From: Pasteurellaceae bacterium 15-036681 | Lineage (GTDB): Bacteria > Pseudomonadota > Gammaproteobacteria > Enterobacterales > Pasteurellaceae | Length of the DNA stretch: 64,000 nt | Assembly: GCA_002002485.1 (NCBI GenBank) | Contig: MQVI01000001.1 | Coordinates: 62,001 to 126,000, forward strand | Direction of reading: 5' to 3' | Shown here: positions 23,574-32,327 of the stretch, piece after piece | How the letters are laid out: the number at the start of each line of letters is the position of its first letter | How positions within the stretch are numbered: position 1 is the stretch's first letter | Translations under genes and position numbers: made by a program | Notes under the pieces: model-generated | What the model was told of the DNA's origin: nothing | What the model saw: the letters and a program-made list of their open reading frames with translations, nothing else | The model's database searches: none

Positions 23574-23824
23574 GGTACTTTACTCCTTCCGTCTTCTTAT
23601 AGTTTGGAAAAACTACATCATTATTTTTATTACACAATTTCCGCAGATGTTTCAATACTTCATAATCTAATTCTCTACTCTCAAATAAATTCAACCGTTT
23701 TATCATTACTAAACCAATCCATATATTGTTCTTTCGATATTACAAGTTCGACAGTTTCACCTTCTGTCAAATATGCTTTTAGATGTAAATCACTATTTTT
23801 CCATTTCAAGATAAGACTTTGCAT
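23542..23824 (-). pseudogene. Frameshifted small gene (about 90 codons if repaired)
   Basis: From the ATG at 23822-23824 the frame reads MQSLILKWKNSDLHLKAYLT then EGETVELVISKEQYMDWFSN, and stops at 23681 after 47 codons. A one-base change in the A4 run at 23698-23701 would join it to an open frame reading LNLFESRELDYEVLKHLRKL then CNKNNDVVFPNYKK, which continues to a stop at 23542 inside the next gene. Both halves look like normal protein, so a frameshifted gene is more likely than two chance frames. No clear ribosome-binding site precedes the ATG. It could also be a sequencing error or a real 47-residue protein. Confidence 0.45.
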
Positions 23825-23827
23825 AAT

Positions 23828-23850
23828 TGTAGTGATCAACTAATTTAACA
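23828..23850 (+). repeat. 23-bp element shared with 4719-4741
   Basis: TGTAGTGATCAACTAATTTAACA, with one mismatch to the copy before the toxin-antitoxin operon. It lies directly upstream of the frameshifted gene. Confidence 0.6.
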
Positions 23851-23870
23851 ATCCCTAGGAGTATCTATAT

Positions 23871-24215
23871 TTAATTATTTTTTTGATAATACTTCGGATA
23901 AATAGGATGCTCAAATACTCCGTCATCTATCATGTTCTTAACTTCATTTGGTAACTCAACATTATATAGCTTTTTATATATAGCGGTACTTAGAACCTCA
24001 AAGCCCCCTTCGGAAGAAATATCACCTAAATAATCCTTAATATCTTCAATATTTTGATAATGGTCAGGATTGTGAAAGAATCGCATATATTCTTCTAAAA
24101 CTCGATAAATGTATATAAAGTCTTCAAGACTCATTGTTATCATCTCATTTTCAGAAATTTTATCTAAACCATATTCAACTATTTCTTTTATTGTTGCATA
24201 TTTATCTGATTTCAC
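23871..24215 (-). CDS. Unknown small acidic protein of the accessory island
   Basis: The 114-residue product is acidic with long helical stretches (TMSLEDFIYIYRVLEEYMRF, NIEDIKDYLGDISSEGGFEV) and ends in VFEHPIYPKYYQKNN. It starts with GTG at 24215, preceded at good distance by AAAGGAGAT, the best ribosome-binding site in the island. There is no signal peptide, membrane segment or recognised motif. Small acidic orphan proteins of this kind are frequent among immunity genes of contact-dependent toxins, but no homologue can be named from sequence alone. Confidence 0.55.
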   Translation of the reverse strand: MKSDKYATIKEIVEYGLDKISENEMITMSLEDFIYIYRVLEEYMRFFHNPDHYQNIEDIKDYLGDISSEGGFEVLSTAIYKKLYNVELPNEVKNMIDDGVFEHPIYPKYYQKNN

Positions 24216-24274
24216 TACTTGATATCTCCTTTATATTCAATATTAAATCTATTTATTAGTAATCATCTTGACTG

Positions 24275-25048
24275 TTAGTATGCCAAATATTCTCCTTCAA
24301 ATACAAATTTCTCTGGATGATTTTTGATGTAAGTTATTTCGCTTTCTTCTCCCTCATACTTAAAAACAAAATTGTCTGCTTCATCTAAGAATTTATAAAA
24401 TTCTTCTTCATTTTCTCCTAATATCTCTAGCATACGGTATCTTTCTTCTCTATCAAAAGAGATTGTCCCACCACAATAGTCTACAACTTTCTGAAAATTA
24501 TCAGCATACTCGTTCATTCCAAAATATTTGAAACCGTTTAGAGTATCTTCCCAAACTACTCCTGTAGAATTATAGAAAAACTGGTGATGACCTCCATTAC
24601 TTACTTCTGCAAAATACCAAGTAATGGCGAATAAATATCTTTGCTCTAAAGTGAAAGTCTGTGCCGATTGAAGATACTTCTCATATCCATCATAAATGCT
24701 AATTGTTCCCCACATCGGCTCAACGATATTAAAAAAAGAGTTCTTCTCTACACTTTTGATATCTTCTACGGTAAACTTTACGTACTTTAATTTATTTTGT
24801 GGTTTAGCCATCTCAGTTGTTTCCTCTATTTTTTCATTTTCTTGATTGATATATTCAAACTGTTTCTCTGTTAAAACAGGGGATTTCTCCTTTGTTTTTA
24901 CCAAGATTTCCTCAAAATCGTTAAAATCTAATAGTTCTAAACACCATCTTATTGTTTCTTCATCATTAGAAATCTTTATCGCTTTTTCAAGCTTTTCAAG
25001 TGCGCTTTTCGCTTCGGTTTCAAAATCATACTTAGACTCGTTTGCCAA
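24275..25048 (-). CDS. DMP19-like (DUF4375) protein
   Basis: In the 257-residue product, residues about 100-235 match the DUF4375/DMP19 pattern: YEKYLQSAQTFTLEQRYLFA, WYFAEVSNGGHHQFFYNSTG, GFKYFGMNEYADNFQKVVDY. Members include Neisseria DMP19, a DNA-mimic protein that sequesters a repressor, and many immunity-like proteins. Residues 1-70 are charged and helical. The only in-frame start near the 5' end is TTG at 25048, with no good ribosome-binding site; the frame stays open upstream for about 28 more codons (including CVYKRDVLWYYWYTYSHSE), so the true N-terminus is uncertain. It is first in the minus-strand island. Confidence 0.65.
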   Translation of the reverse strand: MANESKYDFETEAKSALEKLEKAIKISNDEETIRWCLELLDFNDFEEILVKTKEKSPVLTEKQFEYINQENEKIEETTEMAKPQNKLKYVKFTVEDIKSVEKNSFFNIVEPMWGTISIYDGYEKYLQSAQTFTLEQRYLFAITWYFAEVSNGGHHQFFYNSTGVVWEDTLNGFKYFGMNEYADNFQKVVDYCGGTISFDREERYRMLEILGENEEEFYKFLDEADNFVFKYEGEESEITYIKNHPEKFVFEGEYLAY

Positions 25049-25147
25049 TTCACTATGAGAATATGTATACCAGTAATACCATAAAACATCTCTTTTATAA
25101 ACGCAAACACTATGCTCATTAATCTTTCTATATCAAAATTCCCTTTG

Positions 25148-25179
25148 CAAATCTTTCCAATAATCCTACCGCTTGCGTT
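25148..25179 (+). repeat. Right 32-bp direct repeat flanking the dgt-rapA island
   Basis: This is the partner of 21849-21880 (30 of 32 bases identical, same orientation). It lies 55 bases upstream of the rapA start. Confidence 0.7.
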
Positions 25180-25233
25180 CTCAAAAGAGTAAAATACTTT
25201 CTCAAATAACAAGACAGAAACAAAGAGGTAAGT

Positions 25234-28152
25234 ATGAGCTTTGTCGTTGGACAGCGTTGGATTAGTGAAAGCGAAAATAATTTAGGATTAGGGATTGTCA
25301 CGGCAATGGATAACCGCACGGTAACCATTTCATTCCCTGCATCAGATGAACAGCGTGTTTATGCGGTGGCCGTTGCGCCTTTAACGCGCGTGCAATTCCA
25401 AAAAGGCGATCGTGTAACCAGCCACGAAGGTTGGCAATTAGATATTGAAGATGTGGTTGAAAATCAAGGTGTCGCAATCTATCTGGGTAAACGTGTAGAT
25501 ACACAAGAAGAAAGCGCACTACCAGAGATGATGCTAGATCACAAAGTAAGTTTTAGTAAACCACAGGATCGTCTATTCTCAGCACAGATCGATCGTAGTG
25601 ATCGATTTGCCTTGCGCTATCGTGCATTTCAACATCAACAAGCACAATTCCAATCAGAATTACGCGGTATGCGTGGCATTCGTGCGAGTCTTATTCCACA
25701 CCAATTACATATTGCGAAAGAAGTGGGCCAACGCCTTGCACCACGTGTGTTATTAGCCGATGAAGTAGGCTTAGGTAAAACCATTGAAGCGGGTATGATC
25801 CTACAACAACAGCTTTTCTCTGGCCGTGTTGATCGTGTGCTTGTGCTTGTGCCAGAAAGTTTACAACACCAATGGCTAGTGGAAATGCTACGCCGTTTCA
25901 GTCTTAATTTCTCACTATTTGATGAAGAACGTTGTGCTGATTTCAGCAAAAAAGATGATGATGGTGCCGATATTAGTGAAAATCCATTTGATAGTGAATC
26001 TCTTGTGATTGCCTCTATCGACTGGTTAGCACAAAGCCCACTTCGTGCTAAACAAGCTCTTGAAAGCGAATGGGATATGCTAATCGTTGATGAAGCTCAC
26101 CATTTAGAATGGAATGAACAAGAACCAAGTACCGCTTATCAATTTGTAGAAAGCTTATCTAAACAGATTCCATCTGTATTGCTATTAACCGCAACCCCTG
26201 AACAACTTGGACAAGAGAGCCACTTTGCGCGTTTATCACTATTAGATTCAGATCGTTTCTATGATTATTCTGCATTTGTAGAAGAACAAAAACAGTATCA
26301 GCCAGTTGCCGATGCTGTCACAACGCTATTAAGCGATAAACCATTAAGCACACAAGAACAAAATAGTATCAGTGAACTTTTATCTGAAGAAGATATTGAG
26401 CCAATGTTGCGCATTATTAATGCCACTGATGTCAGCGAAGAGCAACGTTTAGAAGTACGCCAAGAGTTAATTAGCGAATTAATCGACCGCCACGGGACTA
26501 GCCGTGTGTTATTCCGTAATACTCGCCAAGGGGTAAAAGGCTTCCCACATCGTGTGTTTAACCAAATTACCTTAGAAATGCCAAACCAATATACTAACGC
26601 ATTGAAAGTAATGGGATTAATGGGCGGTGGTAATAAGAAAGAAGATCTACTCTACCCAGAACGTATGTTCCAACGTATGAACCCAAATGCGACTTGGTAT
26701 GACTTTGACCCTCGTATCGAATGGTTAATCACTTTCTTAAAAAATCATCGTGATGAGAAGATTCTAGTTATCTGTAAACAGGCTGATACGGCTATCCAGC
26801 TTGAGCAAGTGCTACGTGAAAAAGAAGCGATTCGTTCGGCAGTATTCCATGAGAAGATGTCAATTGTAGAACGTGATAAAGCCTCAGCTTACTTTGCTCA
26901 ACAAGAAGAAGGCGCACAGGTACTTATCAGCTCAAGTATCGGTTCTGAAGGGCGTAACTTCCAGTTTGCTCGCCACTTAGTGCTGTTTAACTTACCTGAT
27001 AATCCTGACTTATTAGAGCAAAGTATCGGCCGTTTAGACCGTATTGGTCAAAAACACGATATTCAAATTTATGTACCGTGCTTTGATAACTCTACGCAGA
27101 TGATTTTGGCAGAATGGTATCACCGTGGCTTAAATGCCTTTGAAGAAACCTGTCCAATGGGCGCAACCTTATTCCGTGAATTTGGTGAAACCTTAGATAC
27201 ATTCTTACTCAAACCAGAGCGCAATGAGGAATTTGAGCAGTTTGTCGAGCAGACTCATAAACGCCAACAACAACTTAAATTAGAGCTAGAAAAAGGCCGT
27301 GACCGTTTATTAGAATTAAATTCAAATGGCGGTGAATCAGCACAACAACTTGCACAGGCGATTGCAGAGCAAGATGAAAGCCCTCAGCTTATCAATTTTG
27401 CATTAAATCTCTTTGATGTAATCGGCTTAGAGCAAGAAGATTTAGGCGAGAAAAGCATTGTAATTAAGCCAACAGGTCATATGCTTGTACCTGACTTCCC
27501 TGGGCTGAGCGAAGAAGGCAACACCGTTACTTTCGATCGTGAACTGGCATTAATGCGTGAAGATTTGCTGTTCTTAACGTGGGATCACCCGATGATCCGC
27601 AATGGTATCGATTTAATCACTTCAGGCGATATTGGTAAGAGTGCGATTTCATTGTTGGTAAATAAAAACTTACCAGCAGGTACGTTATTACTTGAAGCCA
27701 TCTATATTGTTGAAGCACAAGCACCAAAATCGCTACAGCTAACTCGTTTCTTACCGCCAACACCAGTACGTGTATTGTTAGATGCAAAAGGTAACGATAT
27801 GGCATCACAAGTTTCGTTTGCTGGCTTAGAGAAACAGTTAAAACCTGTGAATAAGCAGATGGCGAATAAAATTGCGAAAATGGCCCGAGCGGATATTGAG
27901 AAGTTAATTGCATTCGGTGAAGCAAAAATCGCACCACAAGCGGAAGCATTAATTACCCAAGCAAAAGAAAATGCCGATCAAACGCTAAGTGCGGAATTAC
28001 ACCGTTTAACGTCATTACAAGCGGTAAATAAAAATATCCGTGTCGATGAAATTCAGGCGCTTGAGCAGTTAAAAACGGAATCTTTAGTGCAGCTTGAGCA
28101 AGCAAACTGGCGATTAGACAGTTTGCGAGTGATTGTGAGTAATAAAGAGTAA
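25234..28152 (+). CDS. rapA: RNA polymerase-associated ATPase RapA (HepA)
   Basis: RapA is a Swi2/Snf2-type ATPase that binds RNA polymerase and helps recycle it after transcription. The 972-residue product (E. coli 968) starts [20 protein letters not shown] (N-terminal Tudor-like domains), then the helicase core with Walker [13 protein letters not shown] (about residue 177-188), DEAH box VDEAHHLEW (about 286-294), ATPEQLGQ, and the second RecA lobe with [20 protein letters not shown] and [11 protein letters not shown]. The long C-terminal region is the RapA-specific spacer and C-domain. An AGAGGTAAGT ribosome-binding site precedes the ATG. It is monocistronic and follows the accessory island. 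Confidence 0.97.
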   Translation: MSFVVGQRWISESENNLGLGIVTAMDNRTVTISFPASDEQRVYAVAVAPLTRVQFQKGDRVTSHEGWQLDIEDVVENQGVAIYLGKRVDTQEESALPEMMLDHKVSFSKPQDRLFSAQIDRSDRFALRYRAFQHQQAQFQSELRGMRGIRASLIPHQLHIAKEVGQRLAPRVLLADEVGLGKTIEAGMILQQQLFSGRVDRVLVLVPESLQHQWLVEMLRRFSLNFSLFDEERCADFSKKDDDGADISENPFDSESLVIASIDWLAQSPLRAKQALESEWDMLIVDEAHHLEWNEQEPSTAYQFVESLSKQIPSVLLLTATPEQLGQESHFARLSLLDSDRFYDYSAFVEEQKQYQPVADAVTTLLSDKPLSTQEQNSISELLSEEDIEPMLRIINATDVSEEQRLEVRQELISELIDRHGTSRVLFRNTRQGVKGFPHRVFNQITLEMPNQYTNALKVMGLMGGGNKKEDLLYPERMFQRMNPNATWYDFDPRIEWLITFLKNHRDEKILVICKQADTAIQLEQVLREKEAIRSAVFHEKMSIVERDKASAYFAQQEEGAQVLISSSIGSEGRNFQFARHLVLFNLPDNPDLLEQSIGRLDRIGQKHDIQIYVPCFDNSTQMILAEWYHRGLNAFEETCPMGATLFREFGETLDTFLLKPERNEEFEQFVEQTHKRQQQLKLELEKGRDRLLELNSNGGESAQQLAQAIAEQDESPQLINFALNLFDVIGLEQEDLGEKSIVIKPTGHMLVPDFPGLSEEGNTVTFDRELALMREDLLFLTWDHPMIRNGIDLITSGDIGKSAISLLVNKNLPAGTLLLEAIYIVEAQAPKSLQLTRFLPPTPVRVLLDAKGNDMASQVSFAGLEKQLKPVNKQMANKIAKMARADIEKLIAFGEAKIAPQAEALITQAKENADQTLSAELHRLTSLQAVNKNIRVDEIQALEQLKTESLVQLEQANWRLDSLRVIVSNKE

Positions 28153-28170
28153 TCTAACCAGCAACAAAAA

Positions 28171-28189
28171 GGGCGGATATTATCCGCCC
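28171..28189 (+). repeat. Short palindromic intergenic repeat
   Basis: GGGCGGATA-T-TATCCGCCC is a perfect 9-bp dyad between the convergent rapA and rho genes. It lacks a T tract. The same unit class occurs at 29659-29718. Confidence 0.75.
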
Positions 28190-28206
28190 CTACGAAACAT
28201 TTGATA

Positions 28207-29469
28207 TTACGAACGTTTCATCACTTCGAAAAACTCATCATTGGTCTTAGCCACCATCAGTTTATCAATAAGGAATTCCATCGCTTCCACTTCACCCATT
28301 GGGTTAAGAATCTTACGTAGAATCCACATTTTTTGTAACTCATCTGGACTTGTGAGTAAGTCTTCTTTACGTGTACCAGAACGGTTGAAGTCGATTGCAG
28401 GGAATACACGTCTTTCAGCGATTTTACGAGAAAGGTGTAATTCCATATTACCTGTACCTTTGAACTCTTCAAAGATAACTTCATCCATTTTTGAACCTGT
28501 ATCCACAAGTGCTGTAGCGATAATAGTCAAGCTACCACCTTCTTCCACGTTACGTGCCGCACCGAAGAAACGTTTTGGACGATGTAATGCGTTTGCGTCC
28601 ACACCACCCGATAAGATTTTACCTGATGCTGGGGTTACGGTATTGTACGCACGTGCTAAACGGGTGATTGAGTCTAATAAGATTACCACATCTTTTTTAT
28701 GCTCAACTAAACGTTTTGCTTTCTCAATTACCATTTCTGCCACTTGAACGTGGCGTGCTGCTGGTTCATCAAAGGTTGAAGCAATCACTTCACCTTTTAC
28801 TGAACGTTGCATTTCCGTAACCTCTTCAGGACGTTCGTCAATTAATAATACGATTAACTCACACTCTGGATAGTTATGGGTAATGCTTTGTGCGATATTT
28901 TGTAGAAGAACCGTTTTACCTGCTTTTGGTGGAGCTACGATTAGACCACGCTGACCTTTACCGATTGGCGATGCTAAATCTAAAATACGAGCCGTCAAGT
29001 CTTCTTTTGAGCCATTACCACGTTCCATACGTAAACGTGAATTGGCGTGAAGTGGGGTTAAGTTTTCGAAAAGGATTTTGCTACGTGAAACTTCTGGTTT
29101 ATCGTCGTTTACTTCATCTACTTTTAATAAAGCAAAATAACGTTCGCCTTCTTTTGGTGGACGGATTTTACCTTCAATTGAATCACCTGTTTGGAGGTTA
29201 AAACGGCGGATTTGGCTAGGAGAAACGTAGATGTCATCAGGACCGGCAAGATATGAACTGTCAGAAGAGCGTAAGAAACCAAAACCATCTGGTAAAATCT
29301 CTAAAACGCCTTCGCCGAAGATGTCTTCACCGCTTTTCGCGTGTTGTTTTAAAATTGCAAAAATAATGTCTTGTTTACGTAAACGAGCTAAATTTTCTAA
29401 GCCCATTTGTTCTTCACCGATACGGACAAGTTCCGATACGGGAGTGTTTTTAAGTTCTGTAAGATGCAT
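28207..29469 (-). CDS. rho: Transcription termination factor Rho
   Basis: Rho is the hexameric RNA-dependent ATPase that ends transcription at Rho-dependent sites. The 420-residue product (E. coli 419) begins [20 protein letters not shown]. The N-terminal RNA-binding cold-shock-like domain includes [20 protein letters not shown]. The ATPase domain has Walker [13 protein letters not shown] (about residues 176-187), Walker [18 protein letters not shown], and the Q/R-loop region [21 protein letters not shown] use the ATG at 29469 because the family starts there, although no strong ribosome-binding site is visible and the frame is open 22 codons further upstream. That leader may carry regulation. 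Confidence 0.97.
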   Translation of the reverse strand: MHLTELKNTPVSELVRIGEEQMGLENLARLRKQDIIFAILKQHAKSGEDIFGEGVLEILPDGFGFLRSSDSSYLAGPDDIYVSPSQIRRFNLQTGDSIEGKIRPPKEGERYFALLKVDEVNDDKPEVSRSKILFENLTPLHANSRLRMERGNGSKEDLTARILDLASPIGKGQRGLIVAPPKAGKTVLLQNIAQSITHNYPECELIVLLIDERPEEVTEMQRSVKGEVIASTFDEPAARHVQVAEMVIEKAKRLVEHKKDVVILLDSITRLARAYNTVTPASGKILSGGVDANALHRPKRFFGAARNVEEGGSLTIIATALVDTGSKMDEVIFEEFKGTGNMELHLSRKIAERRVFPAIDFNRSGTRKEDLLTSPDELQKMWILRKILNPMGEVEAMEFLIDKLMVAKTNDEFFEVMKRS

Positions 29470-29658
29470 AGATATATAGAAATGTTGTTTGTTAAAAATT
29501 AATTGGAATTGAGATAATTCGGAATTGTTATTCATTAAGAATTGAATTGCCGAAGAATACAGCGATTTTTAGCAATTTGCAAATTTTTTCTGTAAAATAC
29601 TCGCTTGTTTACTTGAAAAATGTGAATTTAGCCTTATTTGTACGAACATATCAATTTT

Positions 29659-29718
29659 GTAGGGGCAGATAATATCAGCCCCTTTTAACGGTATTGGGCG
29701 GAGATTATCCGCCCCTAC
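29659..29718 (+). repeat. Compound palindromic repeat between rho and hslR
   Basis: Two units, GGGGCAGATAATATCAGCCCC and GGGCGGAGATTATCCGCCC, lie side by side, and the outer words GTAGGGGC and GCCCCTAC are themselves inverted. The rho and hslR promoters must lie close to it in the 29536-29749 gap; no clear -35/-10 pair was assigned. Confidence 0.75.
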
Positions 29719-29749
29719 AACAACCTATTTAACCTAATAGGCATTAATT

Positions 29750-30148
29750 ATGACAAACACTAACGAAGTCCGCCTCGATAAATGGCTTTGGGCTGCTCGC
29801 TTTTATAAAACCCGTAGTATTGCAAAAGCAATGATCGAAGGGGGCAAAGTCCACTATAATGGTCAACGAGCTAAAACCAGTAAAATCGTCGAAATTGGAG
29901 CAATCATAAAACTTCGTCAAGGCAATGAAGAAAAAGAAGTTGAGATTATCGCCTTGAGCGATCAGCGACGTGGAGCCCCTGAAGCTCAAACTCTTTATCA
30001 AGAAACAGAAAAAAGCATTGTAGAGCGTGAGAAACTTGCCTTTGCGAGAAAAGCCAACGCCCTCTCAATGCCTCATCCAGATCGCCGTCCAAACAAAAAA
30101 GAGCGTCGTGATCTCATTAAATTTAAACATATCAACACGGAAAGCTAA
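29750..30148 (+). CDS. hslR: Heat shock protein 15, S4-domain ribosome rescue factor
   Basis: Hsp15 binds stalled 50S subunits carrying peptidyl-tRNA and helps recycle them. The 132-residue product (E. coli 133) begins with an S4 RNA-binding domain (VRLDKWLWAARFYKTRSIAK, then GGKVHYNGQRAKTSKIVEIG, about residues 7-52) and has a basic C-terminal extension (KANALSMPHPDRRPNKKERR). hslO starts on the next base after its stop, the same pair as in E. coli, so the two are co-expressed. The ATG lacks a strong upstream ribosome-binding site (TAATAGGCATTAATT). Confidence 0.95.
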   Translation: MTNTNEVRLDKWLWAARFYKTRSIAKAMIEGGKVHYNGQRAKTSKIVEIGAIIKLRQGNEEKEVEIIALSDQRRGAPEAQTLYQETEKSIVEREKLAFARKANALSMPHPDRRPNKKERRDLIKFKHINTES

Positions 30149-31021
30149 ATGAACCAAGCTACTTATACTCAAGACAATGATAAATTATACCGTTTCCTAT
30201 TCCAAAATCGCGCAGTGCGTGGTGAATGGGTACGCTTAAATGAGACATTTACTGAAACCTTAAATACTCACCACTACCCAATCGCAGTACAGAATTTATT
30301 GGGCGAAATGTTAGTGGCAACCAGCCTCTTAACGGCAACATTGAAATTTGAAGGAACTATCACTGTACAAATTCAAGGTGATGGTCCGTTAAAATTAGCC
30401 GTTGTAAACGGCAATCAAAATCAACAATTACGTGCATTAGCTCGTGTTGATGGTGATATTGCTGACAATGCAAGTTTAACAGAAATGATTGGTAACGGTG
30501 TACTTGTTATTTCAATCATTCCAGAACAAGGTGAACGTTATCAAGGCGTTGTGGGTTTAGATAAACCAACTATAGGTGAATGCTTAGAAGATTACTTTGC
30601 TCGTTCAGAACAGCTTGCAACACAACTTATCATTCGTACTGGCGAATATGAGGGTAAGGCTGTTGCAGGCGGTACCTTATTGCAGATCGTGCCAGATGGT
30701 ACGGGGACACCAGATGATTTTGAACACTTAGCAACTCTTGCTTCAACTATCAAAGATGAAGAGCTATTCGGCTTAACCGCAGAGGAGTTGCTTTACCGTT
30801 TATTCCATGAAGAAACTGTTGAGCTCTACCCAGCTCAAGAGACAGAATTCAAATGCGGCTGTTCAAGAGAACGTTCTGGTGCAGCAATTATGTTGCTATC
30901 GGAAGAAGATATCGCCGAAATGCTCGCTGAGAAACAAGGGGTTATCGATATGCAATGTGAATGCTGTGGCACCCAATACTTCTTCGATCAAAAAGCGATT
31001 GAAGAATTAAAAAATAGTTAA
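30149..31021 (+). CDS. hslO: Redox-regulated chaperone Hsp33
   Basis: Hsp33 is a cytoplasmic holdase activated when oxidation releases zinc from four C-terminal cysteines. The 290-residue product (E. coli 292) has the N-terminal substrate-binding domain (YRFLFQNRAVRGEWVRLNET) and the C-terminal zinc switch: CGC (FKCGCSRERS, about residues 231-239) and a CxxC (MQCECCGTQYFF, about 269). It starts immediately after the hslR stop. A TTCAAAGGGGGA-type palindrome and a larger inverted repeat separate it from dnaQ. Confidence 0.96.
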   Translation: MNQATYTQDNDKLYRFLFQNRAVRGEWVRLNETFTETLNTHHYPIAVQNLLGEMLVATSLLTATLKFEGTITVQIQGDGPLKLAVVNGNQNQQLRALARVDGDIADNASLTEMIGNGVLVISIIPEQGERYQGVVGLDKPTIGECLEDYFARSEQLATQLIIRTGEYEGKAVAGGTLLQIVPDGTGTPDDFEHLATLASTIKDEELFGLTAEELLYRLFHEETVELYPAQETEFKCGCSRERSGAAIMLLSEEDIAEMLAEKQGVIDMQCECCGTQYFFDQKAIEELKNS

Positions 31022-31062
31022 TCCCCCCTAAATCCCCCCCTTTTTCAAAGGGGGACTTTATA

Positions 31063-31117
31063 TAGGGTGCGTGTAAACGCACCATGTTTACCCTAAGGTG
31101 TGTTTACACGCACCCTA
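31063..31117 (+). repeat. 16-bp inverted repeat between hslO and dnaQ
   Basis: TAGGGTGCGTGTAAAC (31063-31078) and GTTTACACGCACCCTA (31102-31117) are exact complements with a 23-base spacer. Each arm belongs to the GGTGCG-TGTAAA-CGCACC class and can also fold on itself. The right arm ends 14 bases before the dnaQ ATG. Upstream, CCCCCTTTTTCAAAGGGGG forms another small palindrome. Confidence 0.75.
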
Positions 31118-31131
31118 CACCTGAGAACAAA

Positions 31132-31896
31132 ATGACTGAACAAATCGTCCGCCAAGTGGTGCTGGATACTGAAACCACGGGTATGAACTTTAGTGGTGCA
31201 CCACATATTGGGCATAACATTATTGAAATTGGTGCAGTAGAAGTAATTAATCGTCGCTTAACAGGAAAAACTTATCACGTCTATATTAAACCACCTCGTG
31301 AAGTTGATGCAGAAGCCATTGCAGTTCACGGCATTACCAATGAAATGCTTGCGGATAAGCCAACCTTTGCAGAGATCGCTGATGAGTTTGTAGAGTTTAT
31401 CAAAGGTGCTGAACTAGTCATTCATAATGCGCCCTTTGACGTAGGCTTTATGGATCACGAATTTTCATTTTTAGAAAATCCGCCACCCAAAACAGCAGAA
31501 ATGTGTACCGTTACGGATAGCTTACAACTCGCTCGCCAAATGTATCCAGGCAAACGTAATAATTTAGATGCTCTTTGCGATCGTCTAGGAATTGATAATA
31601 GCAAGCGAGTTCTCCACGGAGCTTTACTGGATGCGGAAATTTTAGCAGATGTTTATCTGCTTATGACTGGTGGGCAAATCGCACTTTTGGGCGATGAAGA
31701 ACATGAACAAAGCTCTGATGGCTATTCGGATGTGGCTCATAGCAGTGTTATTTTTGATACTTCAGGGCTAATTACATTAGCACCAACAGAAGAAGAACTC
31801 GCAGAGCATATTCAATACCTTGAATTAATTAACAAAAAATCTAAAGGAAATTGCTTATGGACAAAATTCGCTGAAAATAACAACACTGTTCACTAA
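31132..31896 (+). CDS. dnaQ: DNA polymerase III epsilon subunit (3'-5' proofreading exonuclease)
   Basis: Epsilon proofreads for the replicative polymerase. The 254-residue product has the three exonuclease motifs of the DEDDh class: VLDTETTGMNF (Exo I, near residue 9), HNAPFDVGFMDHEFSF (Exo II, about 98), and HGALLDAEILADVYLLM (Exo IIIe, about 162). The C-terminal tail from about 190 should contact the alpha subunit. I use the ATG at 31132, where family members start; the frame is open 16 codons further back through the palindromic repeat. A GAGAACAAA ribosome-binding site is weak. tRNA-Asp lies 80 bases downstream, a linkage also seen in enterobacteria. Confidence 0.95.
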   Translation: MTEQIVRQVVLDTETTGMNFSGAPHIGHNIIEIGAVEVINRRLTGKTYHVYIKPPREVDAEAIAVHGITNEMLADKPTFAEIADEFVEFIKGAELVIHNAPFDVGFMDHEFSFLENPPPKTAEMCTVTDSLQLARQMYPGKRNNLDALCDRLGIDNSKRVLHGALLDAEILADVYLLMTGGQIALLGDEEHEQSSDGYSDVAHSSVIFDTSGLITLAPTEEELAEHIQYLELINKKSKGNCLWTKFAENNNTVH

Positions 31897-31976
31897 AAAA
31901 GCAATCAATATTTTAGCAAAGAAAAATAATTTGACGATTAAAAATGAAAGAAGTAATATTTGTGTCGTTCTGATGC

Positions 31977-32053
31977 GGAGCGGTAGTTCAGCTGGTTAGA
32001 ATACCTGCCTGTCACGCAGGGGGTCGCGGGTTCGAGTCCCGTCCGTTCCGCCA
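31977..32053 (+). tRNA. tRNA-Asp (anticodon GTC)
   Basis: The 77-nt cloverleaf has acceptor arms GGAGCGG/CCGTTCC, D arm AGTTCAGCTGGTTAGAAT, anticodon stem-loop CCTGCCTGTCACGCAGG with GTC, and T arm GCGGGTTCGAGTCCCGT, with CCA encoded. A terminator follows. Confidence 0.97.
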
Positions 32054-32100
32054 CTTAATTCAAACGTCATAATATACCTCCTATTACGTTGAAGAAAAAA

Positions 32101-32129
32101 GCCTCTAAATTTATTTAGGGGCTTTTTTT
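32101..32129 (+). terminator. Terminator after tRNA-Asp
   Basis: GCCTCTAAA (32101-32109) pairs with TTTAGGGGC (32114-32122, one G-T pair) around TTTA, and T7 follows. Confidence 0.9.
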
Positions 32130-32228
32130 CTTTTCTACCTACAGCCTAAAAACCAGTGGTATTTTAGTTATCAGAGCGAAATATAAAGTATCAGGCTACG
32201 TTTGCCTATAATGACAAAGGACGAATAT

Positions 32229-32247
32229 AGTCCCCTGCTAGGGGACT
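32229..32247. repeat. Isolated 8-bp hairpin in the tRNA-Asp/panF gap
   Basis: AGTCCCCT-GCT-AGGGGACT is a perfect dyad about 80 bases past the end of panF. It has no T tract on either strand. The rest of 32130-32327 shows nothing recognisable. Confidence 0.6.
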
Positions 32248-32327
32248 TTATCAATCTAAAATCGAAACCGACCTCGTTTTTTATTTCTCTGTTAATCAAT
32301 GCATTTACAAACACCCTACAGATCTAA

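Noticed and set aside
23604-23843. 79-codon plus-strand frame in the island gap
   Set aside because: It is opposite the better-supported minus-strand frameshifted gene and lacks a ribosome-binding site.
28241-28747. 168-codon plus-strand frame opposite rho
   Set aside because: Opposite the Rho ATPase core, whose motifs are unambiguous on the other strand.
31977-32327. Integration site next to tRNA-Asp
   Set aside because: The tRNA is followed by its own terminator and by panF; no duplicated tRNA 3' end, integrase or foreign genes were seen.
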